A DNA stretch of 64,000 nucleotides from Burkholderiaceae bacterium (GCA_030123545.1 CP126124.1:992001-1056000), one strand, 5' to 3'. Positions 27,391 to 36,524 are shown, counted from the first letter of the stretch. Translations and numbers: made by a program. The notes: generated by a model not told the origin, from the sequence alone.

Positions 27391-28926
27391 TCAGCCCGCG
27401 TCCAGCAGCTTGAGCCGCTGCACCTTGCCGGACGGACCGCGCGGCAGCTCCATGACGAAGCGGAACGTCTTCGGCGTCTTGTAGCGGCCGAGCTGTTCGA
27501 TGCAGAAATCCGTCAACTCGCCGGCGCTGCACGCGGCGCCGCCCCGCAGCACGACGCAGGCGAGGATCTCCTGCCCGTAATGGCGGTCCGGCATGCCGAC
27601 CGCCGCGGCCTCGAGCACCGCCGGGTGCCGCAGCAGCGCCTCGTCGATCTCGCGCGGCGCGATGTTCTCGCCGCCCTTGATGATCAGCTCCTTGATGCGG
27701 CCGGTGACGAAGAAGTAGCCGTCCGCGTCCTGGTGCCCGAGGTCGCCGGTGCGCAGCCAGCCGTCCGGCGTGAACGCGGCCTTCGTCGCCGTGTCGTTCT
27801 TGTAGTAACCGCGCATCACGTTCGGGCCGCGGATCACGATCTCGCCGCTTTCACCTGCGGCCAGCGGCTTCAGCTGTGCATCGACCACGCGCGCCTCGCA
27901 GCCGCTGGCAAGGCCGACCGAACCGAGCCGGCGCCGCTCGCCCGACAGCGGATTCGAGAACGACGGCGCGGCGGTCTCGGTCAGTCCCATCGTCTCGATC
28001 ACGCCAATGCCGAAGCGCTGCTCGAACGCGCGGAGTAGATCCGGCGGGAGCGCTGCCGACGCGGAGCGGCAAAAGCGCAGCGCGGCAAACTCGGTGCGGG
28101 CCGGCGCCTCGCCGTCGAGCAGGTACGAGATGATGGTCGGCACCACGTTCAGCCATGTGCAGCGGCGCCCTATCGCCTGCGCCCAGAACCGCCCGGCGGA
28201 GAACTTCGGTGCGACCGCCAGGCTGCCGCCTTCGACCAGCGGAGCGAGCATCGCGACCACGAACGCGTTGATGTGGTAGAGCGGCAGCACCGCGAGCACA
28301 CGGTCGTTCGCGCCCAGCTCGTGCGCCTCCGAGATCGCGCGGGCATTCGCGACCAGATTCGACTGGGTCAGCATCACGCCCTTCGGAACACCGGTGGTGC
28401 CCGAGGTGTACATCAGCAGAGCGACCGCGTCGGCGTCCGGGCCTTCCATGCCGTCGTGCCGCGCATCGGCTGCGGGCTTGTCCGTTGCGGACTCGCCCGG
28501 CAGCACCGTGCCGGCGGGGTCGGCGACCAGCAGCGCGATCGGCCGATCGAGCGTGGCGATCAATGCGCGTACCTTCTGTTCCCATTCGGGCGCGACGACG
28601 GCCAGCCTGCAGTCCGAATGATCGAGCACATAGCGCATCTGCTCTGGTTGCGACAGCAGGTTGACCGGGTTCACGATATAGCCGCCCCACAGAGCGCCCA
28701 GCAGGATCCGCAGGGTGTTCAGGCCGTTCGGCATCACGACCGAGACCGTATCGCCGGGGCCGAGGCCCTGCGCGCGCAGCAGCGCGGTCACCTGCCTGCA
28801 CGATGCGGCGAGGTCGCGGTGGTACAGCACGCCTTCGTCGTCGGCCGCGAGCGCGTACGGTGCTCCAAGCTGCGCCGCGCCGCTTCGTTCGATCAGCGCG
28901 CGCACGGTCGTTGCACCGGGATTCAT
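27391..28926 (-). CDS. sauT: Acyl-CoA ligase, probable sulfoacetate-CoA ligase SauT
   Basis: 511 residues of the adenylate-forming superfamily: P-loop LLMYTSGTTGVPKGVML, gate MGLTETAAPSF, DGWLRTGDLGHQDADGYFFVTGR hinge, and the catalytic Lys region GPSGKVQRLKLL. Its ATG overlaps the stop of the acylating aldehyde dehydrogenase (ATGA), so the two are coupled. With the MFS carrier and IclR regulator upstream, this matches the components of the sulfoacetate pathway of Cupriavidus necator (sauRSTU), where SauT makes sulfoacetyl-CoA. Another short carboxylic acid cannot be excluded. The upstream extension of the frame to 29496 is a shadow. Confidence 0.65.
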   Translation of the reverse strand: MNPGATTVRALIERSGAAQLGAPYALAADDEGVLYHRDLAASCRQVTALLRAQGLGPGDTVSVVMPNGLNTLRILLGALWGGYIVNPVNLLSQPEQMRYVLDHSDCRLAVVAPEWEQKVRALIATLDRPIALLVADPAGTVLPGESATDKPAADARHDGMEGPDADAVALLMYTSGTTGVPKGVMLTQSNLVANARAISEAHELGANDRVLAVLPLYHINAFVVAMLAPLVEGGSLAVAPKFSAGRFWAQAIGRRCTWLNVVPTIISYLLDGEAPARTEFAALRFCRSASAALPPDLLRAFEQRFGIGVIETMGLTETAAPSFSNPLSGERRRLGSVGLASGCEARVVDAQLKPLAAGESGEIVIRGPNVMRGYYKNDTATKAAFTPDGWLRTGDLGHQDADGYFFVTGRIKELIIKGGENIAPREIDEALLRHPAVLEAAAVGMPDRHYGQEILACVVLRGGAACSAGELTDFCIEQLGRYKTPKTFRFVMELPRGPSGKVQRLKLLDAG

Positions 28927-30371
28927 GATTTCCCCGCCGCCTGGAAATACGCGCCGAAGATGTCCTGCTCGCTCGGGATCCGCTCCGCGATGCGGCGCGC
29001 GATCCGCGTGATGTTCAGGTAGTGCCGGTAGTTCATGTTGTCCGAGAAGTTGTTCTTGCCCCAGGTGCCGCAGCCCATCGACAGCGAAAACGGCAGGCCG
29101 TTGTCGAAGCTGCCGCCGGTGGCAACGCAATGCGCCTGATTCACGATCACGCGCGACACCGGCAGCCGCTGCCCGAGCGCGAGCGCACGCGCATCGACGC
29201 CGCTGTGCAGCCCGACCGAATGGCCGGCGCCCTGATAACGGTAGATGCGCTCGACCAGTGCCGCCGCCTGCTCGAAGTCGGCCACGTGGTATAGCGCGAG
29301 CACCGGGCTCAGCTTCTCGCCCGAAAACGGGTGCTCGGGACCGACGCCGTCTTCTTCCACCATCAGCACCGAGGGGTTGCGCTCGGCGATGCGCCCCCAG
29401 TCGCGCGCCGCGCCGGGGTCGGCCTCGGCGGCGCGTTCGGCGATCGCGCGCGCCGATTGCCCGATCACCGCCTGCGACAACTTGCCGTCTGGCCACATCA
29501 GTCGTTCCAGCAGCGCCTTCTGCGCCACGCTCAGCAGCACCACGCCGCGCGATTGCAGCTCAGCCAGCAGTGGCGCGCGCACGGCGTCGATCACGATCAC
29601 GCTGTTCTCCGACGAGCAGCTGGTCGCGTTGTCGAAGGTCTTGGAGCGCACGATTCCGTCTGCGGCGGCAACGATGTCGGCGCTCTCGTCGACGATGCTC
29701 GCGACATTGCCGGCGCCGACGCCGAACGCGGGCGTGCCGCTCGCGTACGCGGCACGCACGTTCGCCTGCGAACCGGTGGCGACCACCAGGTCGCAACGCT
29801 GCATCAGCTCCGCGGTTGCCTGTTTGTTCACCGGCGCCGCCAGCACCTGCACCAGGTCGCGTGGCGCGCCGATGCGGCCCAGTTCGGCATGGATGAAGTC
29901 GACCAGCCTGACGCAGGTCGACCAGCCTTTCGGCGACGGCGCGACGATCACCGCGTTGCGCCCTTTCAGCGCGTTGATGATCTTGTTCGCCGGCGTCGCG
30001 GCCGGATTGGTCGACGGGGTGATCGCGCACACCACGCCGACCGGCCGCGCGATCTCGATCAGCCCCTGCTGCGGATCCTCGGCAATCACGCCGACCGACT
30101 TCGCGTGCTGCAGGTCGCGCAGCAGACCGAGTGTCTTGCGATGGTTTTTCGCAATCTTGTCGGCGACATTGCCGATGCCGGTCGCGGCGACCGCGAGCTC
30201 GGACAGCTCCCGGTTGCGCTCGGGCTGCATGATGGCCCAGCCGGCCGCCAGCACCGCGAGGTCGACCTGCTGCTGTGTCCAGGTCTCGAACTGGCGCTGC
30301 GCGACGCGCGCGCGGCGCACCTGCTCGGCGATCGGGCTCGAAGCGCCAAGGTTGGATTCGTCGTTTGTCAT
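28923..30371 (-). CDS. sauS: CoA-acylating aldehyde dehydrogenase, probable sulfoacetaldehyde dehydrogenase SauS
   Basis: 482 residues of the acylating ALDH group, with the catalytic Cys252 in FDNATSCSSENSV and the cofactor segment TGSQANVRAAYASGTPAFGVGAGN. The C-terminal GGSFDNGLPFSLSMGCGTWG block and YRHYLNITRIAR end resemble the SauS-type enzymes as I recall them. It would interconvert an aldehyde plus CoA with the acyl-CoA, here sulfoacetaldehyde and sulfoacetyl-CoA. It lies between the MFS gene (34 bp away) and the ligase (overlapping). The sulfoacetaldehyde-cleaving enzyme Xsc is not in the window. Confidence 0.75.
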   Translation of the reverse strand: MTNDESNLGASSPIAEQVRRARVAQRQFETWTQQQVDLAVLAAGWAIMQPERNRELSELAVAATGIGNVADKIAKNHRKTLGLLRDLQHAKSVGVIAEDPQQGLIEIARPVGVVCAITPSTNPAATPANKIINALKGRNAVIVAPSPKGWSTCVRLVDFIHAELGRIGAPRDLVQVLAAPVNKQATAELMQRCDLVVATGSQANVRAAYASGTPAFGVGAGNVASIVDESADIVAAADGIVRSKTFDNATSCSSENSVIVIDAVRAPLLAELQSRGVVLLSVAQKALLERLMWPDGKLSQAVIGQSARAIAERAAEADPGAARDWGRIAERNPSVLMVEEDGVGPEHPFSGEKLSPVLALYHVADFEQAAALVERIYRYQGAGHSVGLHSGVDARALALGQRLPVSRVIVNQAHCVATGGSFDNGLPFSLSMGCGTWGKNNFSDNMNYRHYLNITRIARRIAERIPSEQDIFGAYFQAAGKS

Positions 30372-30405
30372 GGTGATCCGAGAAGAGGGTAGGGAGACGA
30401 GCGCG

Positions 30406-31722
30406 TCAGCGATGGCTTGGCCCCGGCATTCCGGGCACCAACGCCGCCGGCGTCGGTGCGTCGTATTCGGACGGGTCGGAGACCTTGCGCGTCGGGTCGA
30501 TGAACAGCGCGGCGACGATGCCGACCGCGAGCAGCAACGCCGACGCGGCAAACGGCAGCGAATAGCTGCCGGTGACCTGGATCAGAAAGCCGAACACGAT
30601 CGGCGAGATCATGCCGGCAACGCCGAAGCCGGTGTTCATGATGCCGCCCGCGGTGCCTGCGTAGCCGCCGGCGATGTCCAGCGGCAGCGTCCACAGCACC
30701 GCGTTCGTCAGTTCGAGAAAGAAGAACGACGCCGACAGCAGCGCGACTGCGAGCATCGGGTCATGCGTGCCGACCACCGGCAGGATGAAGATCAGCGCGC
30801 CGCCGAGGCCGATCACCAGCATCATGCGGCGCGCGATCTTCACGTTGCCGGTGCGGCGGTACACCGTGTCCGACACCACGCCGCCCAGCGTGTCGCCGAC
30901 CACGCCGGCCAGCAGCGGCAGCGCGGTGAAGAGGGCCAGCTGCTTCAGGTCGAATCCGCGTGCGTCCTTCAGGTACGACGGCAGCCAAGTCAGGAACACC
31001 CACAGCGACCAGCCGTAGCAGAAGTCGACGAAGGTGACGAGCCACATCTTGCGCAGCAGTTCGGCCCACGGCGTCTTGCCGCGGTGCTTTTGCTTGCGCG
31101 CGGCGCCGGCGCCGATTTCCTTCAGCTCCCGAGGCGTCATCCACTTGTGCTCGTTCGGCGTGTTGCGGAAGAACCAGAGGTACAGCGCGGTCCACAGCAG
31201 GCTCACGACGCCGAGCGCGATGAACGATTCGCGCCAGCCGTACAACGCGACGATGCCGATCACGATCGGCGGCGTGACGGCGCCGCCGAGCCGGGCGAAG
31301 CTGTGCGTGATGCCCTGTGCGAACCCACGCTCGGTGGCCGGCATCCAGAACGTGAACGCGCGCGTCGCGGTCGGGAACGCGCCGCCTTCGCCCACGCCCA
31401 GAATGAAGCGAAACACCATCAGCGAGGTCACCCCCCAGGCGAACCCGCACAGGATCGTGGCCGCGGCCCAGATCAGGCTCAGCACGGTCAGCACCGCCCG
31501 CGGGCCGAAGCGGTCGGCGCACCAGCCGCCGATGATCTGCATCGCCGCATAGGGGTAGGCAAACGCAGAGAACACCAGGCCGAGTTCGGTCGGAGTCAGG
31601 CCGAATTCCTTGCGGATGAACGGCGCGGCCACCGCGATGTTGACGCGATCGATGTAGGCGATGAAATAGAGCAGGCACATGACCCCGAGGATCAGGTGGC
31701 GGACCTTGAACTTGCTGCGCAT
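30406..31722 (-). CDS. sauU: MFS transporter of the anion:cation symporter family, probable sulfoacetate permease SauU
   Basis: 438 residues with 12 predicted helices in two bundles. The first helix region holds FIAYIDRVNIAVAAPFI, the motif typical of the ACS family (GudP/ExuT-like), and a WCADRFGPRAVLT loop is the MFS motif A. ACS carriers import organic anions by proton symport. Position between the IclR regulator and the acylating dehydrogenase suggests uptake of the substrate of that pathway. Its start follows a 193-bp AT-rich region holding two palindromes. Confidence 0.8.
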   Translation of the reverse strand: MRSKFKVRHLILGVMCLLYFIAYIDRVNIAVAAPFIRKEFGLTPTELGLVFSAFAYPYAAMQIIGGWCADRFGPRAVLTVLSLIWAAATILCGFAWGVTSLMVFRFILGVGEGGAFPTATRAFTFWMPATERGFAQGITHSFARLGGAVTPPIVIGIVALYGWRESFIALGVVSLLWTALYLWFFRNTPNEHKWMTPRELKEIGAGAARKQKHRGKTPWAELLRKMWLVTFVDFCYGWSLWVFLTWLPSYLKDARGFDLKQLALFTALPLLAGVVGDTLGGVVSDTVYRRTGNVKIARRMMLVIGLGGALIFILPVVGTHDPMLAVALLSASFFFLELTNAVLWTLPLDIAGGYAGTAGGIMNTGFGVAGMISPIVFGFLIQVTGSYSLPFAASALLLAVGIVAALFIDPTRKVSDPSEYDAPTPAALVPGMPGPSHR

Positions 31723-31755
31723 GTTGTCTCCTGTAAAGTAGGTCAGCGGCTAAAG

Positions 31756-31770
31756 TTCTAAATAATAGAA
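31756..31770. promoter_or_regulatory. Candidate operator palindrome upstream of the MFS-led operon
   Basis: TTCTA-N5-TAGAA, a perfect inverted repeat in a strikingly AT-rich stretch (31750-31805) 34 bp upstream of the MFS start. It probably overlaps the promoter of sauUST. A second palindrome lies at 31788-31803. Confidence 0.5.
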
Positions 31771-31787
31771 TACAATATCAAAATATA

Positions 31788-31803
31788 GAACCAAGCTTAG
31801 TTC
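31788..31803. promoter_or_regulatory. Second candidate operator palindrome of the MFS-led operon
   Basis: GAACCAAGCTTAGTTC, a 16-bp inverted repeat with arms GAAC/GTTC around AAGCTT, centred about 32 bp from the palindrome at 31756-31770. Three-turn spacing and the adjacent IclR gene suggest cooperative binding by that regulator. Confidence 0.5.
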
Positions 31804-31915
31804 AACAGTCGTCATGTGACAAGAGGAGATTCACCATCCCCGATTTGGCCGGTGGGCGTGACGCGCGGCCGACCGTGCCGGGCCTTCGGTCCGGCACGCG
31901 TTTCGGTGCGAGCGG

Positions 31916-32695
31916 TCAGCCGGGCGCCTGCTGCGTGGCGTCGGCGGCGCGGTAGCCCAGCAGTTCGCTGGCGCCGCGCGCGCATTCGAGCAACTGCTCG
32001 GAAAGCGCTCGCGCCTGGGCCCGGCCAAAGCGGATCGACGGCACGGACATGCCGACCGCGGCGACCGGCGTTGCGCGCGCGTCGAAGATCGGCGCCCCCA
32101 GCCCGCAGACGCCGAGCCGCCATTCCTCGTGGTTCTCCGCGTAGCCGCGGGTCTGCGTTAACGCGAGCTCCGCATGCAGGGCGTCGAAGTCGGTGATGGT
32201 GTTCGGTGTGTGCGCGACCAGAGTGCCCAGCAGCGGACGCAACGCCGCCGGTTCGAGATGCGCCGCCGCGAGCAACGCCTTGCCGGTGGCCGCGCAGTAG
32301 GCCGGTGCGCGCCCGCCGATGCGCGAATAGGCGGCCACCGGCAGCGGGCTGTCGAATTTGTCGAGGTAGACGATTTCGGCGCCGTCGCGAACCGCGAGAT
32401 GGATCGTCTCGCCCGTCGCCTGCGCCAGCCGCGCCAGCGCCGGCCGCACCAGGCGCGGTACGTCGATCGCCGCGCCGATCAGGGTGCCGAGCTCGAACAG
32501 CCGCAGGCTGGCCCGGTAGGTGCTGCTCGTCTCGTCGCGCTGCGCCCAGCCGCAGGCGACCAGAGTCTGCAAGGTGCGGTGTGCGTTGCTGCGCCCCAGT
32601 CCCAGCGCCTGCGCCACCTCGCTGACCCGGCAGTCGCGCTGCTGGCGCACCAGCCATTCCAGCACGCCGAGGCCTTTCGCCAGCGTTGAATCCAT
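31916..32695 (-). CDS. IclR-family regulator, probable SauR
   Basis: 259 residues: N-terminal winged helix-turn-helix (CRVSEVAQALGLGRSNAHRTL) and the IclR effector domain (ATGETIHLAVRDGAEIVYLDKFDS; YCAATGKALLAA). It is upstream of and collinear with the MFS-dehydrogenase-ligase genes, separated by 193 bp that contain candidate operators, so it is probably the pathway's regulator. In the sau cluster of C. necator the regulator is also of the IclR type. It differs clearly from the IclR gene at 24708. Confidence 0.88.
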   Translation of the reverse strand: MDSTLAKGLGVLEWLVRQQRDCRVSEVAQALGLGRSNAHRTLQTLVACGWAQRDETSSTYRASLRLFELGTLIGAAIDVPRLVRPALARLAQATGETIHLAVRDGAEIVYLDKFDSPLPVAAYSRIGGRAPAYCAATGKALLAAAHLEPAALRPLLGTLVAHTPNTITDFDALHAELALTQTRGYAENHEEWRLGVCGLGAPIFDARATPVAAVGMSVPSIRFGRAQARALSEQLLECARGASELLGYRAADATQQAPG

Positions 32696-32944
32696 CAGTG
32701 GGTTCCTTGACTGCGCCGACGGCCGCGCCGGCTCCGCCGATTATGGAACCGGCCGGCGGCACGCGCAGCTTGACGCCGATCGGCGCATGCCGGATTGTCG
32801 GCATAGTCGATCGAGTCCGATCATCGAAAAAAGCGGCGACGAAAACCCAGCATTTATCGTTTGTCGTACGCTACCCTGCGGCCGATACGGCATCCGGCGG
32901 CCGAAACGACGAACATCGACCGGGTGCATTCACAGGAGACAGGC

Positions 32945-33772
32945 GTGACGCAGATCGACTCACGCACATCGGGCGCCGTTCCTTCGGATTTTTCGCGGGC
33001 GGATGCGCGCAGCATGCGCATGGCCATCCGTTCCGGCCAATGGCGCAACCACACCAGCGGCCTGGCCCCGGCGCATGTGCAGGGCAACGTCGTGATCCTG
33101 CCGCAGGCGCTGGCGTCGGACTTCCTGCGCTTTTGCCAGCGCAACCCCAAGCCCTGTCCGCTGCTGGCGGTGTCCGAGCCGGGCGACGCTACGCTGCCGA
33201 CGCTGGGAGAGGACATCGACATTCGCAGCGACGTTCCGCGCTACCGCGTCTGGCGGCGCGGCGAGTTGATCGAGGAACCGAACGATATCGCCGCGCTGTG
33301 GCAGGGCGACCTGGTGACGTTCGTGCTCGGCTGCTCGTTCTCGTTCGAGCATGCGCTGATCGACGCCGGGATCGAGCTGCGCCATGTCCGCGAGGGCAGG
33401 AACGTCGCGATGTACCGCACCAACATCGCGACCGCGCCGGCCGGGCCGTTCCGCGGACCGCTGGTGGTTTCGATGCGGCCGATGAAGGCGGCGGACGCGA
33501 TCCGCGCGGTGCAGATCACCGCGCGCGTGCCGGCGGTGCACGGCGCGCCGATCCATCTCGGCGATCCGTCGCTGATCGGCATCGCCGACATCGCCCACCC
33601 CGATTTCGGTGACCCGGTCGCGGTCGAGCCGGACGAGCTGCCGGTGTTCTGGGCCTGCGGGGTCACGCCGCAGGCGGCGGTGATGGAGGCTCGGCCGACG
33701 TTTTGCATCACCCATGCGCCGGGCTACATGCTGATCACCGATCGGCTGAACCGCGATCTGCCGTTCGCCTAA
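32945..33772 (+). CDS. Putative hydro-lyase, DUF1445 (YcsI-like)
   Basis: 275 residues from a GTG preceded by AGGAGA. DUF1445 features include GNVVILPQALASDFLRFCQRNP, the GCSFSFEHALIDAGI cysteine motif and the late CGVTPQAAV and HAPGYMLITD blocks. Homologues are annotated as D-glutamate cyclase or putative hydro-lyase. It precedes pxpB by 46 bp, and the same partnership with 5-oxoprolinase subunits (ycsI with kipI/kipA/ycsF) is known in Bacillus. The likely connection is 5-oxoproline formation or handling. Confidence 0.87.
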   Translation: MTQIDSRTSGAVPSDFSRADARSMRMAIRSGQWRNHTSGLAPAHVQGNVVILPQALASDFLRFCQRNPKPCPLLAVSEPGDATLPTLGEDIDIRSDVPRYRVWRRGELIEEPNDIAALWQGDLVTFVLGCSFSFEHALIDAGIELRHVREGRNVAMYRTNIATAPAGPFRGPLVVSMRPMKAADAIRAVQITARVPAVHGAPIHLGDPSLIGIADIAHPDFGDPVAVEPDELPVFWACGVTPQAAVMEARPTFCITHAPGYMLITDRLNRDLPFA

Positions 33773-33818
33773 GCCGGTGTCGCATGCATCTTGCAATGCA
33801 ACACGGGCCGTCGCCGCG

Positions 33819-34586
33819 ATGAATCCCGTTTCTTCCTCCGAGCCACGCCCCGTACGCTTGCTGCCGCTGGGCGACGCCGCGCTGACCGTGGAGTTTGACA
33901 GCGTGGTCGACCCCGAGGTTCATGCGCGCGTGATGGGTTTCGCCGCCGCGCTGGACGAACAGGCCGCGGGCGGCGCAGTCGATGGGCTGATCGAGTGGGT
34001 GCCGACGTTTCGTTCGGTGACGGTGTATTTCGATCCGGACCGGATCGATGCCGAGTTGTTGTCGGAGCGCCTGGGCGCGTTGGCGCGGCAGAGCGGGCCG
34101 CGCCGCATCGCCGGTGCGCGCTGGCGCATCCCGGTGTGCTTCGATGCCGAGTTCGCGCCCGACCTGGGCGACCTGGCCGCGGCCAAGGGCCTGACGCGAG
34201 AACAGGTGATCGAACTGATGACGCAGACCGTGTTTCGCGTCTACATGCTCGGGTTTCAGCCCGGCTTCGCTTACATGGGCGGGCTGCCCGAGCGGCTCGA
34301 GATGCCGCGGCTCGCGTCGCCGCGCAAGCGGGTGCCGGCCGGATCGGTAGCGGTCGCGCAGCGCATGTGCGCCGCCTATCCCTGGGACAGTCCGGGCGGC
34401 TGGCGGCTGCTCGGGCGCACGCCGGTGCCGCTGTTCGAGCCAAGGGACGCCGCGCGCCCCGCGCTGCTCGCGCCGGGCGACGAGGTGCTGTGGCTGGCGG
34501 TCGATCGCGAGACCTTTGGCGCGCTGCGCGTGCAGGCCGCATCGGCCGGCTTCGATCGCGCCGCGCTGCGCGAGGAGGCTGCGTGA
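33819..34586 (+). CDS. pxpB: 5-oxoprolinase subunit PxpB (KipI-like)
   Basis: 255 residues with the family landmarks RLLPLGDAALTVEF at the N-terminus, the IPVCFDAEFAPDL segment, and FLGFQPGF-like MLGFQPGFAYMGGLP. PxpABC hydrolyses 5-oxoproline to glutamate using ATP. The start at 33819 (MNPVSS) is chosen over the upstream 33777 because the first residues between have no family resemblance. The stop overlaps the pxpC GTG start (GTGA). Confidence 0.92.
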   Translation: MNPVSSSEPRPVRLLPLGDAALTVEFDSVVDPEVHARVMGFAAALDEQAAGGAVDGLIEWVPTFRSVTVYFDPDRIDAELLSERLGALARQSGPRRIAGARWRIPVCFDAEFAPDLGDLAAAKGLTREQVIELMTQTVFRVYMLGFQPGFAYMGGLPERLEMPRLASPRKRVPAGSVAVAQRMCAAYPWDSPGGWRLLGRTPVPLFEPRDAARPALLAPGDEVLWLAVDRETFGALRVQAASAGFDRAALREEAA

Positions 34587-35638
34587 GCGCCCGGCTCGAA
34601 GTGCTGGAGCCGGGACTGGCCGTCGCGGTGCAGGACCGCGGCCGCTTCGGTTTCCGCCGCCTCGGCGTGCCGGTGGCCGGCGCGCTGGATACCGACCTGC
34701 TCGCGGCGGCGAATGCGCTCGCAGGCAATCCGGCCGATGCCGCCGCGCTGGAAGTGCTGTTGACCGGCCCCACGCTGCGCGTGCGCTCCGGCCGCGTGCG
34801 GCTCGCGCTTGCCGGCGCGATCGGCGCTTCGGTGCAGCGCGCGCAGGGTGAGCCAGTGCAAGCCCCGCCGTGGAGCACGGTCACCGCCTCCGCCGGCGAC
34901 ACGGTGCGGTTCGGGGCCGTCGCCGCACCGAAGGAAGGCGGGCCCGCGATTGCGTATGTGGCGGTCAGTGGCGGCGTCGATGTGCCGCCGGCGCTCGGGA
35001 GCCGATCCACCTATGCACGCGCCGCGCTAGGCGGCGTGCAGGGGCGCGCGCTGGCCGCCGGCGACCTGCTCGGCTGCGCCGGCGCGGTCGGCGATGCGTT
35101 TCTGGAGTTCAAGGCGCCGCCGCTGGCCCAGGCCGACGGTCCGATCCGCGTCATCCCCGGGCCGCAGGCCGATCATTTCACCGAAGCGGCGCTGCAGGCG
35201 CTCTGCGATCAGCCGTTCACCGTCACGCCGGACAGCGATCGCATGGGCTTGCGGCTGCAGGGCCCGTTGCTCGCGCACAGCGCGCTCGGCGCCGACATCG
35301 CGTCCGACGGCGTGACGCCGGGCGCGATCCAGGTGCCGGCGAACGGCCAGGCTATCGTGCTGATGGCCGACTGCCAGACGGTCGGCGGCTACCCGAAGAT
35401 CGCGACCGTGATCAGCGCCGACCTGCCGCGGCTGGCGCATCTACGGCCGGGTGCCCAGCTGCGCTTTGCCCGCGTCGGTCTGGCCGAGGCGGCGGCCGCG
35501 CGTGCCGAGCGGAAGCGAAGGCTCGCGCAATGGGTAGCCCGCATCGCGAGCCATCGCCCGCCGGGCGTGATCGACGAGGCCGCGCTGTACCACGGCAACC
35601 TGGTCAGCGGCATGGTCCGCGCCGATGCGATCGAATGA
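34583..35638 (+). CDS. pxpC: 5-oxoprolinase subunit PxpC (KipA-like biotin-dependent carboxyltransferase homologue)
   Basis: 351 residues from a GTG overlapping the pxpB stop. It contains VQDRGRFGFRRLGVPVAGALD at the start, AYVAVSGGVDVPPALGSRSTY, and SDGVTPGAIQVPANGQ/DCQTVGGYPKIA near the end, all typical of KipA/PxpC. It acts with PxpB and PxpA in ATP-dependent 5-oxoproline hydrolysis. The ATG of pxpA follows after 26 bp. Confidence 0.92.
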   Translation: MSARLEVLEPGLAVAVQDRGRFGFRRLGVPVAGALDTDLLAAANALAGNPADAAALEVLLTGPTLRVRSGRVRLALAGAIGASVQRAQGEPVQAPPWSTVTASAGDTVRFGAVAAPKEGGPAIAYVAVSGGVDVPPALGSRSTYARAALGGVQGRALAAGDLLGCAGAVGDAFLEFKAPPLAQADGPIRVIPGPQADHFTEAALQALCDQPFTVTPDSDRMGLRLQGPLLAHSALGADIASDGVTPGAIQVPANGQAIVLMADCQTVGGYPKIATVISADLPRLAHLRPGAQLRFARVGLAEAAAARAERKRRLAQWVARIASHRPPGVIDEAALYHGNLVSGMVRADAIE

Positions 35639-35664
35639 AGCCTATCCCCGTCAGGAGTCACCAC

Positions 35665-36438
35665 ATGCCGCAAACCGTCAACCTCAATGCCGATCTGGGC
35701 GAGAGCTTCGGCGCCTGGACCATGGGATCCGACCGCGAACTCCTGCGGTCGGTGAATTCGGCGAACGTGGCCTGCGGTTTCCATGCCGGCGACCCGCTGG
35801 TGATGCGAAACACGCTGCGGCTCGCGAAGGCGGCCGGCGTCAGCGTCGGCGCGCATCCGTCGTTTCCCGACCTGCAGGGCTTCGGGCGCCGGCGCATGCA
35901 GCTCGATCCGGCCGAGCTCGAGGCGGTGCTGATCTATCAGATCGCCGCGCTCGACGGCATGGCACGTACCGAGGGCCTGCGCATTGGCCATGTGAAGGCG
36001 CATGGTGCCTTGAGCAACATGGCCTGCGCCGACCCGGCGCTGGCGCGCACCGTGGCGCGCGCGGTCGCCGCGTACGACGCCAGGCTGATCCTGCTGGCGC
36101 CGGCGCTTTCGTGCCTGTGCAGCGCCGGGCGCGAGGCCGGGCTCGCGGTGGCCGAGGAAATCTTCGCCGACCGCGCCTACCTCGACGACGGCCAGCTCGT
36201 GCCGCGCAGCCGGCCCGACGCGATGATCCACGGCGCGGCGCAGTCGCTCGCGCATGTCGAGGCGATGCTCGCCGAGCAGGCGATCATTTCCGTCACCGGC
36301 CGGCGCCTGCCGACGGCGATCGGCAGCATCTGCGTGCATGGCGACGGGCCCGACGCCGTGGCCACCGCGGCGCATCTGCACGCGCAGCTCGAACACAAGG
36401 GCTACCGCTTGCAGCCGCTGTCCGCGCTGGCCGCGTGA
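35665..36438 (+). CDS. pxpA: 5-oxoprolinase subunit PxpA (LamB/YcsF family)
   Basis: 257 residues with NLNADLGESFGAW at the N-terminus, SANVACGFHAGDP, GAHPSFPDLQGFGRR, VKAHGALSN and CVHGDGP. These conserved His/Asp segments mark the LamB/YcsF family. It forms the 5-oxoprolinase complex with PxpB and PxpC. A CAGGAG site lies 8 bp before the ATG. It is the last gene of the unit. Confidence 0.94.
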   Translation: MPQTVNLNADLGESFGAWTMGSDRELLRSVNSANVACGFHAGDPLVMRNTLRLAKAAGVSVGAHPSFPDLQGFGRRRMQLDPAELEAVLIYQIAALDGMARTEGLRIGHVKAHGALSNMACADPALARTVARAVAAYDARLILLAPALSCLCSAGREAGLAVAEEIFADRAYLDDGQLVPRSRPDAMIHGAAQSLAHVEAMLAEQAIISVTGRRLPTAIGSICVHGDGPDAVATAAHLHAQLEHKGYRLQPLSALAA

Positions 36439-36524
36439 GGCGAGTGGATGACCGGCGAACGGGCTATTGAGCGTACGCGGAGGTCAATGCCTGATGTAGC
36501 GCCCCGGGCGCGCCGAGGAGGATT

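Noticed and set aside
29245..31761. An 838-codon open frame on the plus strand
   Set aside because: Antisense to the acylating dehydrogenase and MFS genes, both of which have clear motifs. Its composition is that of a shadow frame.
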